Made by a program: the position numbers and the translations under genes. A stretch of 64,000 bases of DNA from Brucella tritici (lineage in GTDB: Bacteria; Pseudomonadota; Alphaproteobacteria; Rhizobiales; Rhizobiaceae). A model generated the notes under the pieces. It saw nothing but the letters and a program-made list of their open reading frames with translations, searched no databases and was not told the origin of the DNA. This document shows positions 9,216 to 17,386 of the stretch, piece after piece. Location of the stretch: NCBI RefSeq assembly GCF_902825325.1, contig NZ_CADEAR010000001.1, forward strand, positions 62,001 through 126,000, in the 5' to 3' direction. Numbering within the stretch: the first letter of the stretch is position 1; every line of letters starts with the position of its first letter.

Positions 9216-10292
9216 ATGACGACTCATTCCAAGCCCTCCCCAGAGCAGATTCTCAAGGCACGGGCTGATAATCCGAAAATGCGTGAACGCGATTTTGCGC
9301 AGAGCCTCGGTATATCAGAAGCCGATTTCGTAGCAGCGCATTGCGGACAAGATGCAACGGCACCGATTTCGGCGCGGCGTGTTCGCGCCGATGTCGAAAC
9401 GCTGTTGAATCGCATTGGGGCCGTCGGCGAAATCATGGCGCTGACGCGCAATGAGAGTGTTGTCCATGAGAAGATCGGGCCTTTTGAAAAGACGATCTGG
9501 GGGCCACATGCTTCGCTGGCACTCGGCAAGGAAATCGATCTTCGTATTTTCCCGAAGCATTGGGTTCACGGTTTTGCGGTTTCCAAGCAGGATGGCGAAG
9601 CAACGCGCCGCAGCCTGCAGTTCTTCGACGCCACGGGCGAGGCGGTCTTCAAGATTCATCTGCGTCCGGCTTCCAACGTTGAAGCCTACGAGGCGCTCGT
9701 CAACGATTTGCTGCTGGACGATCAGTCCCCAGTCATTGAAACCAGCGTTCTCGCGCCAAAAGGACCGAAGGTCGACGTATCGCTTCTCGATATCGACGCA
9801 TTCCGTGAACGTTGGGGCGCTCTCACCGATGTGCACCAGTTTGTCGGCTTGTTGAAGGATTTCGGCGTGGATCGCCATCAGGCTGTGCATCTTGCCGGTC
9901 ATGATTTTGCCTGGCGTGTCGATACGTCGTCGGTCGAGGCTATGATGAACCATGCTGTGCAGGAAAAGCTGCCGATCATGTGCTTTGTCGGCAGCCGTGG
10001 CTGCATCCAGATTCATACGGGTCCGATCCTCGAGATCAAGATGATGGGCCCATGGCTTAACGTACTGGATCCGACGTTCCATATGCACCTGCGCGTCGAT
10101 CACATTGCCGACGTCTGGGTGGTGCGCAAGCCTACGAAGGATGGTCATGTGACATCGCTGGAGGCCTATGATGCCAATGGCGAACTGATTGTTCAGTTCT
10201 TCGGCGAGCGTCATGAAGGCGAAGCGGAGCTGGCCGACTGGCGCATGATCGCGGAAAATCTTCCGCGTCTGCCGCAGTCGTCTGCGGCATGA
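9216..10292 (+). CDS. hmuS: Hemin-degrading/trafficking factor HmuS
   Basis: The 358-residue cytosolic protein has the duplicated HemS/HmuS domain. The first half carries A-L-T-R-N-E-S-V-V-H-E-K and I-D-L-R-I-F-P-K-H-W, and the second half has F-V-G-S-R-G-C-I-Q-I-H-T-G and L-R-V-D-H-I-A-D-V-W. The family binds haem delivered by HmuTUV and passes it on or helps to degrade it. It sits between hemP and hmuT with 10-11 bp gaps, so it belongs to one operon. Length is normal. Confidence 0.94.
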   Translation: MTTHSKPSPEQILKARADNPKMRERDFAQSLGISEADFVAAHCGQDATAPISARRVRADVETLLNRIGAVGEIMALTRNESVVHEKIGPFEKTIWGPHASLALGKEIDLRIFPKHWVHGFAVSKQDGEATRRSLQFFDATGEAVFKIHLRPASNVEAYEALVNDLLLDDQSPVIETSVLAPKGPKVDVSLLDIDAFRERWGALTDVHQFVGLLKDFGVDRHQAVHLAGHDFAWRVDTSSVEAMMNHAVQEKLPIMCFVGSRGCIQIHTGPILEIKMMGPWLNVLDPTFHMHLRVDHIADVWVVRKPTKDGHVTSLEAYDANGELIVQFFGERHEGEAELADWRMIAENLPRLPQSSAA

Positions 10293-10302
10293 GGTGACGG
10301 CA

Positions 10303-11196
10303 ATGTCGTTCATTTCCTTGCGCTTCAGGCGCGGAGCTGCTCTGGCTGCCGTGGCATTATCGCTGGCGGCTGGTGGTGCTGCAGGTGCCGAGACTGTCGA
10401 TCATTTCGGCGACACGTCGCGCATTGTTTCCGTCGGCGGCTCGCTGACGGAAATCGTCTACGCTCTCGGTGCGGAAAAGATGCTCGCCGCGCGTGACCAG
10501 ACGAGTATCTATCCCGATGCCGTAAAGAAGCTGCCGGATATCGGCTATATGCGCCAGCTTGCGCCCGAAGGCGTGCTCTCGGTCAATCCGACCGGCATTC
10601 TGCTCCTTGAGGGCAGCGGTCCGCAGGACACGCTGGATGTTTTGAAAAAAGCATCTGTGCCGATGATCGTCGTGCCGGAAACTTATACCGGCGAAGGCGT
10701 CGTCAAGAAAATCGAGATCGTGGGCAAAGCTCTCGGTCTGGAAGATAAGGCCAAGACGCTTGCTGCCGAAGTTTCGCGCGATATTGACGCCGCTGAGAAG
10801 GCCGCGTCCGGCCACAGTTCACGCAAGCGTGTGCTTTTCGTGCTGTCGGCTCCTGGCGGGCGCATGATGGCATCTGGCACAGGCACGGCGGCCAACGGCA
10901 TGATCGAGCTTGCCGGTGGCGAAAACGTCATCACCGAGTATCACGGATATAAGCAGCTGACCGACGAAGCTGTCGAGAAAGCCGCGCCCGACATGATCCT
11001 GATGATGGATACGGGTTCGGACGGGATGACGCCGGAATCGCTGTTGAAAAATCCCGTTATTGCCGCGACACCGGCGGGCCGCGACAAGAATGTCGTGTCG
11101 ATGGAAGCAACCTATCTGTTGGGATTTGGGCCGCGGACCGGCGCTGCCATTCGTGACCTGTCAGCAAAACTCTACGGCGCTTCCTCAGCGCAATAA
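10303..11196 (+). CDS. hmuT: Haem ABC transporter substrate-binding protein HmuT
   Basis: The 297-residue product has a signal peptide (A-A-G-G-A-A-G-A-E around residue 25) and the class III periplasmic binding fold. The fold shows R-I-V-S-V-G-G-S-L-T-E-I-V-Y-A-L-G at the start of the mature protein and a long central helix. It carries haem across the periplasm. A GTG three codons earlier is open, but the ATG at 10303 has a GAGGTG ribosome site 6 bases before it. A 12-bp stem-loop follows the stop. Confidence 0.94.
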   Translation: MSFISLRFRRGAALAAVALSLAAGGAAGAETVDHFGDTSRIVSVGGSLTEIVYALGAEKMLAARDQTSIYPDAVKKLPDIGYMRQLAPEGVLSVNPTGILLLEGSGPQDTLDVLKKASVPMIVVPETYTGEGVVKKIEIVGKALGLEDKAKTLAAEVSRDIDAAEKAASGHSSRKRVLFVLSAPGGRMMASGTGTAANGMIELAGGENVITEYHGYKQLTDEAVEKAAPDMILMMDTGSDGMTPESLLKNPVIAATPAGRDKNVVSMEATYLLGFGPRTGAAIRDLSAKLYGASSAQ

Positions 11197-11200
11197 CATG

Positions 11201-11237
11201 ATCAGGCTTGCACGTTTGAAGAACATGCAAGCCTGAT
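11201..11237 (+). other. Intra-operon stem-loop between hmuT and hmuU
   Basis: ATCAGGCTTGCA pairs perfectly with TGCAAGCCTGAT around a 13-base loop in the 58-bp hmuT-hmuU gap. It lacks a T-run. Such structures after binding-protein genes often protect the upstream mRNA or partly stop transcription. Confidence 0.72.
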
Positions 11238-11254
11238 TGTAAGGGATATTCGAA

Positions 11255-12394
11255 ATGACCAGCCAAGGTCGCGTAGCGCGCGAACAGCGCTTTGCAGCGC
11301 GTCATTCAGATAATGAAGCCACTACCTCCGAACGTGATGTCACGGGGGACCGGGCGGCTCGTGCACGGCTCACCATCCTATTGCTCGCCGTTGCTTTATG
11401 CATTGCGGCACTGTTCAGCCTGACAGCAGGTGCTTCGGATGCGTCCGTGCTTTCTGTGCTGCGCGCTCTGACCTCCTCCGGCGCAGCCGAAGGTGCGGAT
11501 GCATTTCGTCGCGATCATCTGATCATCATGGAAATCCGCCTGCCGCGTATCGTCATGGGCATGTTGATCGGGGCTGGGCTCGCCGTTTCCGGGGCCGTGA
11601 TGCAGGGCCTGTTTCGCAATCCGCTGGCCGATCCGGCGCTTGTCGGTGTGTCTGCCGGTGCCGGCCTTGGCGCAGTATCGATGATCGTTCTGGGTGGCAC
11701 TTTTCTTGCACCCGTTATTGCGATCCTCGGTGTCTACGCGTTGCCTCTGGCCGCATTTCTGGGCGGTCTTGCCAGTACTTTGCTGCTCTATCGTGTCGCG
11801 ACGCGTCGCGGACGCACATCTGTTGCAACCATGCTGCTTGCAGGTATTGCACTTGGTGCCCTGGCGGGCGCTGCGACCGGCGCGCTTATCTATCTGGCCG
11901 ATGACCGGCAGTTGCGGGATCTGACATTCTGGGGCCTCGGTTCGCTTGCTGGTTCTACCTGGGCAAAGATTGGCGCTGCGGGGCCGGTCATCGCCATCAT
12001 TCTGGTGGTTTCACCTTTGCTCGCCCGTGGTCTCAATGCACTGGCTTTGGGTGAGGCTGCTGCTGGTCATCTTGGCATTCAGGTGCAGCGCATCAAAAAC
12101 ATTGCTATCGTGACGGTGGCTGCTGCTACCGGCGCAACGGTGGCCGTTGCAGGCGGGATCGGCTTTATCGGCATTGTTGTGCCGCATATGCTGCGCCTCA
12201 GCATCGGGCCGGACCATCGTTATCTCCTGCCAGCGTCAGCTCTGTTGGGCGCTACGCTTCTGCTTCTGGCGGATGCGGTAAGTCGCACGATTGTGGCTCC
12301 GGCAGAATTGCCGATCGGCATCATCACCGCGCTTTTCGGCGCACCGTTCTTCCTCTGGATATTGCTGCGCCAGCGCGGCCTGCTTGATCTCTGA
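11255..12394 (+). CDS. hmuU: Haem ABC transporter permease HmuU
   Basis: This FecCD-family permease of 379 residues has about ten membrane helices. It contains the conserved R-L-P-R-I-V-M-G-M-L-I-G-A-G-L-A-V-S-G-A motif near residue 95 and the N-P-L-A-D-P-x-x-x-G-V-S-A-G-A segment. The G-F-I-G-I-V-V-P-H-M-L-R cytoplasmic loop near 307-318 contacts the ATPase. It forms the inner-membrane haem channel with HmuV. The first 35 residues are charged and unusually long before helix 1. The start ATG has AAGGGA about 9 bases upstream. Confidence 0.94.
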   Translation: MTSQGRVAREQRFAARHSDNEATTSERDVTGDRAARARLTILLLAVALCIAALFSLTAGASDASVLSVLRALTSSGAAEGADAFRRDHLIIMEIRLPRIVMGMLIGAGLAVSGAVMQGLFRNPLADPALVGVSAGAGLGAVSMIVLGGTFLAPVIAILGVYALPLAAFLGGLASTLLLYRVATRRGRTSVATMLLAGIALGALAGAATGALIYLADDRQLRDLTFWGLGSLAGSTWAKIGAAGPVIAIILVVSPLLARGLNALALGEAAAGHLGIQVQRIKNIAIVTVAAATGATVAVAGGIGFIGIVVPHMLRLSIGPDHRYLLPASALLGATLLLLADAVSRTIVAPAELPIGIITALFGAPFFLWILLRQRGLLDL

Positions 12395-12401
12395 GGCTAT
12401 C

Positions 12402-13205
12402 ATGATTGAAACAAAGGCATTGGGCGTAAGCCTGTCGGGCAAGACCATCATCAGTGACATCGCCTTTTCGGCTAAGCCGGGTGAGGTGACCGCCATCGTT
12501 GGGCCGAATGGTTCCGGGAAGACCACGCTGTTGCGCGCACTTTCCGGCGATATCGCTTACAAAGGAAACGCCTATCTGGATGGCCAGTCCTTCGCTGAAA
12601 TCAAGCCGTGGCAGATGGCGGCGCGCCGGGCAGTGCTTCCGCAGGCAAGCGCCTTGTCGTTTCCCTTCACGGTTCGCGAAATCGTAAAGATCGGGCTTAC
12701 CGGCGGCTATAGCGGCGTTTCTCGTGATGAAGAAAAACGTCTGCCCGATCTCGCCCTGCAAAAGGTTGATCTCGCTGGCTTCGGCGGGCGGCTTTATCAG
12801 GAGCTATCCGGTGGAGAACAACAGCGGGTACAGCTTGCCCGCGTTATTTGCCAGGTCTGGAAACCGGTCGTGGATGGGAAGGCGCGCTATCTCTTTCTGG
12901 ACGAGCCGATTTCAAGTCTCGATATCCGTCACCAGATCGTGGTGATGGAGATTGCGAAGGATTTTGCCGCAGCAGGCGGCGGGGTGATTGCCATCCTGCA
13001 TGATCTCAACCTGACTGCCATGTTTGCCGACCGTATCGCGGTCATGAACAGGGGCAAGCTCGACGCGATGGGCACGCCGCGCGAAGCATTGACCGACGAG
13101 CGGCTCGAACGTGTTTATGAATGCTCGTTGCGCGTGGGCGTTCCGCCGGAAAAGGGTGTTCCTTTCGTATTGCCGCAATCTGCGTATCGCGCAGCCGCAG
13201 AATAA
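12402..13205 (+). CDS. hmuV: Haem ABC transporter ATP-binding protein HmuV
   Basis: The 267-residue ATPase has Walker A G-P-N-G-S-G-K-T-T (about residues 34-42), the signature L-S-G-G-E-Q-Q-R, Walker B Y-L-F-L-D-E-P and a switch histidine in I-L-H-D-L-N. It powers haem import by HmuTU. ATG 12402 lies 7 bp after the hmuU stop with GAGG just before it. The longer frame upstream is only overlap with hmuU. A two-way terminator follows. Confidence 0.95.
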   Translation: MIETKALGVSLSGKTIISDIAFSAKPGEVTAIVGPNGSGKTTLLRALSGDIAYKGNAYLDGQSFAEIKPWQMAARRAVLPQASALSFPFTVREIVKIGLTGGYSGVSRDEEKRLPDLALQKVDLAGFGGRLYQELSGGEQQRVQLARVICQVWKPVVDGKARYLFLDEPISSLDIRHQIVVMEIAKDFAAAGGGVIAILHDLNLTAMFADRIAVMNRGKLDAMGTPREALTDERLERVYECSLRVGVPPEKGVPFVLPQSAYRAAAE

Positions 13206-13236
13206 AAAAGTCCGGCATAAAGCCGGACCTTTTCGT
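13203..13236. terminator. Bidirectional terminator between hmuV and rirA
   Basis: GTCCGGC pairs with GCCGGAC around a 5-base loop, with an A-run on the left and a T-run on the right. It can therefore end transcription of both convergent genes. Confidence 0.88.
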
Positions 13237-13257
13237 TTCTGGTCTTGCGGTGAACTA

Positions 13258-13719
13258 TCAGCTCGCTACGCGCTCTTCTTCCATTTCATCGAGACCAAGC
13301 AAGTGCCGCACATTCGGGCGCGCCTTGACGAGGTCTGCAATGCTGTACTTCATCAGCACGCCGAAAAAGGCATTGAGCGCTTCGCGGAGCGCTGAATTTA
13401 GCGCGCAGCTATCAACGAGCGGGCATTCGGTGGCATCATTTTCGAAGCACTCTGCCATGGCGAAGTTTTCTTCGGTCACACGCACGACGTCGAACAGCGA
13501 AATGTCTTTTGCGGCACGTCCGAGGCGCACGCCGCCATTGCGGCCGCGTACAGTTTCTACGAGTTTATGCTCAACCAGTGGCTGAAGAATCTTGAACAAA
13601 AACAGTTCAGAGACACCGTAGGCACGCGCAATTTCCGGAATGCGGCTGAGCTTGCCGTCATTGGCAGCGCAGTACATGAGCATACGAACGGCATAATTCG
13701 TCTGGCGGGTAAGACGCAT
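13258..13719 (-). CDS. rirA: Iron-responsive transcriptional regulator RirA (Rrf2 family)
   Basis: The 153-residue Rrf2 protein has an N-terminal winged helix (M-R-L-T-R-Q-T-N-Y-A-V-R-M-L-M-Y) and exactly the three RirA cluster cysteines C91, C99 and C105. RirA binds an Fe-S cluster and represses iron-uptake genes when iron is sufficient. The ATG at 13719 gives the family N-terminus and is preceded by AAAGGAA. The open frame upstream is not conserved in character. An Irr-like palindrome lies about 225 bp upstream, and the neighbouring hmu and bhu genes are expected targets. Confidence 0.96.
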   Translation of the reverse strand: MRLTRQTNYAVRMLMYCAANDGKLSRIPEIARAYGVSELFLFKILQPLVEHKLVETVRGRNGGVRLGRAAKDISLFDVVRVTEENFAMAECFENDATECPLVDSCALNSALREALNAFFGVLMKYSIADLVKARPNVRHLLGLDEMEEERVAS

Positions 13720-14060
13720 CACTGTTCCTTTCAACACGTCTCGGAGCGATTCCATGCCTCGATAGTGAGGACGATGATGCTCCAATCCTTGAGTTCGCAA
13801 TTCCTAACCGAAAGCGGCGTATTCCCTGTTTCGGTTTGTTTCGGAGTTGCTCCAAAATTCTGGTCTTGTCGCATTTTCGATCCAGAAAGGTTCAAGGCTC
13901 AATCGGATCATGCGCTAAAGCGGATATCTGTTTCTTAACCCACTTTAGAATCATTCTTAAAATATATGAAGTCTTTTCTCACCTTTAAAGGGGAAAAGTT
14001 GTTACCGGCATCAATTAACTGCGAGTTCCTCCCAGATCCGCTGCGACAGCCCATTTCGGC
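13720..14060. other. Intergenic region upstream of rirA
   Basis: No gene is seen in these 341 bp. The region holds the Irr-like palindrome at 13944-13961 and, by exclusion, the rirA promoter. The distance to the rirA start implies a long 5' leader if the palindrome overlaps the promoter. Confidence 0.55.
13944..13961. promoter_or_regulatory. Irr/ICE-type operator upstream of rirA
   Basis: TTTAGAAT-C-ATTCTTAAA is a near-perfect palindrome and shares the core TTAGAATCATTCT with the site upstream of bfd-bfr. The match to the ICE motif suggests Irr control of rirA, as known in related bacteria. Confidence 0.7.
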
Positions 14061-14519
14061 TTACTGGCAGACGTCTATCCATTCGGCGCGGACCAATTCA
14101 GCCATTTTGTGCGGAGCAATGCGTACGGCGCTGTTGGTCGCCCCGGCGGCAGGCACGACTTCCTCGAAACTCTTCAATGATACATCGCAGTAAACGGGCA
14201 GGGCGCTTGGCAGACCGAATGGACATACACCGCCGACCGGATGGCTGGTTTCAGCAAGAACGGTTTCGGCATCCAGCATGCGCGGCTTGGTTCCAAACTG
14301 ATCCTTGAACTTGCGATTATCGATACGCGCATCGCCACGCGTAACGATGAGTATCGTCTGGTCCTTGGCCGAAAAAGAAAGTGTCTTGGCAATCTGCCCT
14401 GGTTCAACACCATGGGCTTCGGCGGCAAGAACGACTGTGGCGGTGCTCGTCGGCAGTTCGATCACTTCGATTTCAGGCGCTTTTGCTGCAAAAAATGCCT
14501 TTACGGAATCCAGACTCAT
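14061..14519 (-). CDS. YbaK/EbsC family aminoacyl-tRNA deacylase-like protein
   Basis: The 152-residue product is a single YbaK/ProX-type editing domain with K-T-L-S-F near residue 45 and the G-G-V-C-P-F-G-L-P glycine-rich loop. A late D-V-S-L-K-S-F-E-E-V-V-P-A-A-G segment completes the domain. Members hydrolyse mischarged Cys-tRNA(Pro), Ala-tRNA(Pro) or similar products in the cytosol. ATG 14519 was chosen because upstream codons are lysine- and isoleucine-rich and not family-like. It stands alone. Which tRNA it edits cannot be told from the sequence. Confidence 0.88.
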   Translation of the reverse strand: MSLDSVKAFFAAKAPEIEVIELPTSTATVVLAAEAHGVEPGQIAKTLSFSAKDQTILIVTRGDARIDNRKFKDQFGTKPRMLDAETVLAETSHPVGGVCPFGLPSALPVYCDVSLKSFEEVVPAAGATNSAVRIAPHKMAELVRAEWIDVCQ

Positions 14520-14690
14520 AGCTTCCCATCTTTTTATTTTGATTATTATACTCATGTTTAAGCTGCAATATGGCGAAGGACAAGCCCGGTCGCTTCCTTG
14601 CGGCGTTTTGACAATAAATTTCTATCAGATCGAGGTCTCGAACTGCAACAATGCAGAAAAACGGTGGGCAAGGCAGATGAGGTGGAAGGG

Positions 14691-14728
14691 GCTCATAACA
14701 CGGCAGCCTTTGGCCGCGTGTTATGAGC
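14691..14728 (-). terminator. Stem-loop downstream of the DUF2171 gene
   Basis: GCTCATAACACG pairs perfectly with CGTGTTATGAGC around a 14-base loop, 18 bp after the DUF2171 stop. There is no clear T-run, so termination is only likely. Confidence 0.55.
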
Positions 14729-14745
14729 AGGTATTGAGACTGGCT

Positions 14746-15000
14746 TCAGAGATCGACCGGACGGCCTGAGGCTTCTTCCTCCAGGGTTACCGCCACATCG
14801 GCATTGGCAGAAAGTCTCACCTTGTCGCCTTCGACGTCGGCAACAAAACCGAGTTCGATATAATGATGGTGGTCGCTGTGCAGGCCGGAATTATCGGTTT
14901 TTTTCAGCTTGATGCGGTTATCTTCAATGTGGTCGACTGTGCCAACATGCACGCCATCGGCGCCGATGACTTCCATGTCTTCCTGGATTTTGTGTTGCAT
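14746..15000 (-). CDS. DUF2171 domain-containing protein
   Basis: This 84-residue acidic protein has the DUF2171 pattern: M-E-V-I-G-A-D-G-V-H-V-G-T-V-D near the start, then I-K-L-K-K and D-H-H-H-Y-I. PRC-barrel-like beta strands are expected. Its function is unknown. ATG 15000 has a strong GGAGG site; codons upstream are not family-like. Nothing nearby suggests a role. Confidence 0.8.
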   Translation of the reverse strand: MQHKIQEDMEVIGADGVHVGTVDHIEDNRIKLKKTDNSGLHSDHHHYIELGFVADVEGDKVRLSANADVAVTLEEEASGRPVDL

Positions 15001-15322
15001 GGGGATTCCTCCGTGTTGAATCATGCCGGAACGGCAATCTGCGATTGAGGCTGCTTGAGAGAATCTAGCGCGGTTTCTACCGCTGGCCATGGCGCTGGCA
15101 TTGAAAGTTGCATTTTGGACGGCCGGATCAAGTTCCTGAGATCAAGTCCTGCTGCTAATTTCGTTTGCCGGGACAGAATGCTGGCAAATGAAACAGTGCA
15201 CGTTGACGCGAGAAGAAAAACTGCTAAGAAGTCACTCGCTGAGCGATTGGGCGCAAATCGATAGCTTGCTTCGGTTTGCTGCTTTTCCACAATGCGGAAA
15301 AGCATAGATAAAACAATTGCCT
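15001..15322. other. Intergenic region before tRNA-Ser, no supported gene
   Basis: A 94-codon frame exists on the minus strand at 15021-15305, but it has no clear ribosome site or recognisable motif. I do not call it. The tRNA promoter must lie at the right end. Confidence 0.5.
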
Positions 15323-15412
15323 GGAGGGGTGGCCGAGCGGTTTAAGGCACCGGTCTTGAAAACCGGCGTGCAGGAGACTGTACCGTGGGTTCGAATCCCA
15401 CCCCCTCCGCCA
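15323..15412 (+). tRNA. tRNA-Ser (UGA)
   Basis: The 90-base gene folds as a class II tRNA. The acceptor GGAGGGG pairs with CCCCTCC, the anticodon stem CCGGT/ACCGG holds loop CTTGAAA (anticodon TGA at 15357-15359), a long variable arm is present, the T-loop is TTCGAAT, and an encoded CCA ends the gene. Its 3' part is the attachment site of the integrative element that follows; the gene itself remains intact. Confidence 0.97.
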
Positions 15413-15413
15413 T
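15348..15413 (+). repeat. attL: left 66-bp direct repeat (3' part of tRNA-Ser)
   Basis: These 66 bases, from the anticodon arm through CCA plus one T, are repeated without a change at 24469-24534. The repeat starts in the anticodon stem, where tyrosine integrases commonly cross over. Confidence 0.96.
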
Positions 15414-15738
15414 AACTTACTAAAATTATTATGCAAATTTAGTTGACAAAAAACGAGCTTATCAGGATCGGCCTGCAACAAATTTGTTTACAGCTGCAAC
15501 AATGACGCAACAATTTTCTTGTTGCAAACGCCGCTTCTGAAGACGCTATGCGAATCATGACAGTGAACGGCCTGTATGTGCCGATATGTCGAGTCTAAAA
15601 AGACTAATCTGAGACAACAATTATCAACACGCTAAATTGCAAATCGACATTTGGTGCAGCGAGGACAGCGAATAATATTTGTGGAATCGAAAATACCCCG
15701 GTAAATGAAATTTGGGCATAGTTATTGGGGAAGGTGTT
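15414..15738. other. Left non-coding end of the element
   Basis: This stretch has no gene. It holds four copies of TGCAACAA or a one-base variant (15474-15526) and must include the promoter of the DUF4747-like gene, perhaps using TTGACA at 15443-15448. Confidence 0.6.
15474..15526. repeat. Cluster of four TGCAACAA repeats near attL (candidate integrase arm sites)
   Basis: Copies are at 15474-15481, 15495-15502, 15506-15513 (CGCAACAA) and, inverted, 15519-15526. The same word occurs beside the integrase gene at the other end of the element. Confidence 0.65.
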
Positions 15739-16608
15739 ATGGGGCGCAAAGTAAAAATATCTGCGTCGGCGCTAAACGTTCGGTTACATCCTCATTCAGC
15801 GGACATCTATAAACGATGGATAAAGTCAATTTATTCGAAACGGTTAATCGCCCAAGTTTATGGAGACAGGTATGGGATGATTTCCAGCATTGACCGTTCG
15901 GGGGAAGCGAATAACATTGTAACTGGAGCCATTACTACATTCATTAAATTTGATGGCGACGGGAATTGGTTTAACGCTGCTGACATGGCTGAAGCCACAG
16001 AACAGGATATCTCCGAAATCCATATTCCCCAGAATCTGTTTCCCAATGCTGCGTCGTTTTATTTCTATTTTGATGTGCAAGAACACAAGATCTATTTTCA
16101 AACCTATTCAAAGGGCAAAACAATTACACCGGGGTCGGCTCTAAGGTTTTTTAGAGGTTTTGCCGAAAGGTCGGATATCGCTGATGAGTTCGGGGTGGCA
16201 AAGATAAACATTGTCCAAGACAAATATTCTCTTAAGGAAATGTTTTCTATAAAAAGAATTAAAGAAATAAACATTACAATCGCTAAGCCAAATACAGATA
16301 TATTTGATGATGATTTTGAAATTAATATCGAGAAACATTTGGAGCAAACCGGAAGCCGTGAGATTTCAGTTTCTTATAAGTCGGAGGGTAACGGGTCGAT
16401 CAAACCCGATGATGACATTAAGAAGATCAGCCAGGTCGCCCTTGAGAATGGAACCGTCGAGGTGGTGGGCAGAGATGAAAGGGGGGCTGTTCGTCTGAAT
16501 AGTGAAGACTTCCCGAAGGAGTTGCACGACCGTTACGATCCAGATGAACAAAGCGAGCGGTCGGCCTTTTTCGCTCTAATTCCGGCTCGCAGAAACGCGG
16601 GCGCTTGA
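15739..16608 (+). CDS. DUF4747 family-like protein, possible defence component
   Basis: The 289-residue soluble protein opens K-I-S-A-S-A-L-N-V-R-L-H-P-H-S and has a central S-F-Y-F-Y-F-D-V-Q-E-H-K-I-Y-F-Q-T-Y-S-K-G-K segment (about residues 118-140). It also contains I-T-I-A-K-P-N-T-D-I-F-D-D-D-F-E. I recognise this as the DUF4747 pattern, a family without an assigned activity; no catalytic motif is evident. ATG 15739 follows a GGGGAAGG site. The gene is AT-rich compared with the chromosome and ends 2 bp before a membrane-protein gene, so the two very likely form one unit. The architecture recalls RexA-RexB, but sequence similarity to RexA was not established. Confidence 0.72.
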   Translation: MGRKVKISASALNVRLHPHSADIYKRWIKSIYSKRLIAQVYGDRYGMISSIDRSGEANNIVTGAITTFIKFDGDGNWFNAADMAEATEQDISEIHIPQNLFPNAASFYFYFDVQEHKIYFQTYSKGKTITPGSALRFFRGFAERSDIADEFGVAKINIVQDKYSLKEMFSIKRIKEINITIAKPNTDIFDDDFEINIEKHLEQTGSREISVSYKSEGNGSIKPDDDIKKISQVALENGTVEVVGRDERGAVRLNSEDFPKELHDRYDPDEQSERSAFFALIPARRNAGA

Positions 16609-16610
16609 TC

Positions 16611-17183
16611 ATGATTAAGTGGTTTAAGCCATGGGTGACCTTGTTCAAGTGGCTGAATCGATATCGTCGTGCCTACGGTGGCTTCCGAGCTATGTTCGCA
16701 TCGCCTTTTTTTGGGGTCGCGATAATAATCACAGGATTAAGCTATTCGTTGTGGATTGAGCCTAAATGGATTGAAAAAGCAGAAAATCTTATTCCAAGCC
16801 TTCTTGGATTCAGTCTCGGTACATACGCAATAATCTTCAGCATAGTGGGTGGGCGAATAAAAGGCGCTTTAAGGCAAGTGCAAGCTCCACACGGCGTGAG
16901 CTATCTAGAGGCAATCAACTCTATTTTTTTTCACTTTATATTTGTTCAAGTCTGCTGTTTAGCTTGGGCTTTTTTGTACCAAGGAACTTGGTTAATCGAT
17001 TTTGTTGTATTGATAGAACCGAGTCTCCCGTTCGCACGGAATGGATTTATTTACGTCAGTTTGATGGGTTCATTTATGGGCTGCTTCTTGCTGGTTTATT
17101 CTATTCTCTTGATGGTAGCAGCGGCTATGGCCGTTTATCGATTGGCAATTCTCAAAGACCCATTGGAGTATGAGAAACGATAG
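16611..17183 (+). CDS. Four-helix membrane protein paired with the DUF4747-like protein
   Basis: The 190-residue product has four hydrophobic segments at roughly residues 36-52, 62-83, 104-136 and 145-178. The N-terminus is basic (K-W-F-K-P-W, R-Y-R-R) and the C-terminal tail is short and charged. No enzymatic motif is seen. ATG 16611 lies 2 bp after the upstream stop and has no good ribosome site of its own, which suggests translational coupling. The segment L-L-G-F-S-L-G-T-Y-A-I-I-F-S-I with glycines could line a pore. I do not recognise the family; a membrane effector role is inference. Confidence 0.7.
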   Translation: MIKWFKPWVTLFKWLNRYRRAYGGFRAMFASPFFGVAIIITGLSYSLWIEPKWIEKAENLIPSLLGFSLGTYAIIFSIVGGRIKGALRQVQAPHGVSYLEAINSIFFHFIFVQVCCLAWAFLYQGTWLIDFVVLIEPSLPFARNGFIYVSLMGSFMGCFLLVYSILLMVAAAMAVYRLAILKDPLEYEKR

Positions 17184-17386
17184 AATACATGACTTACTTC
17201 ATCTCGGTCAGTTGCCTAAAGTGCTAGTTTACAATAGTCGTTTCCTGTTTTGAATGCTCACATCGTCCACTGCAGACGTAAAAAATACTAAGTGAGTAGC
17301 TACAAAGTACGGCTAGCAGTATTAATGATACCCTTCGCTACAGTGATCACGGATAGAGGTGCACTAAGATTGAGTGGTAGACTGCG

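Noticed and set aside
15021-15305. 94-codon minus-strand frame between DUF2171 and tRNA-Ser
   Set aside because: It has a weak hydrophobic stretch but no ribosome site and no recognisable family, and it runs up to the tRNA promoter.
15224-15481. 85-codon minus-strand frame over the tRNA-Ser gene containing G-W-D-S-N-P-R-Y and L-K-P-L-G-H-P-S
   Set aside because: This is the antisense reading of a tRNA-Ser gene and a well-known source of false protein predictions.
15414-15738. CRISPR-like array suggested by repeated TGCAACAA words
   Set aside because: The repeats are only 8 bases, unevenly spaced and partly inverted, and no cas genes are present; integrase arm sites explain them better.
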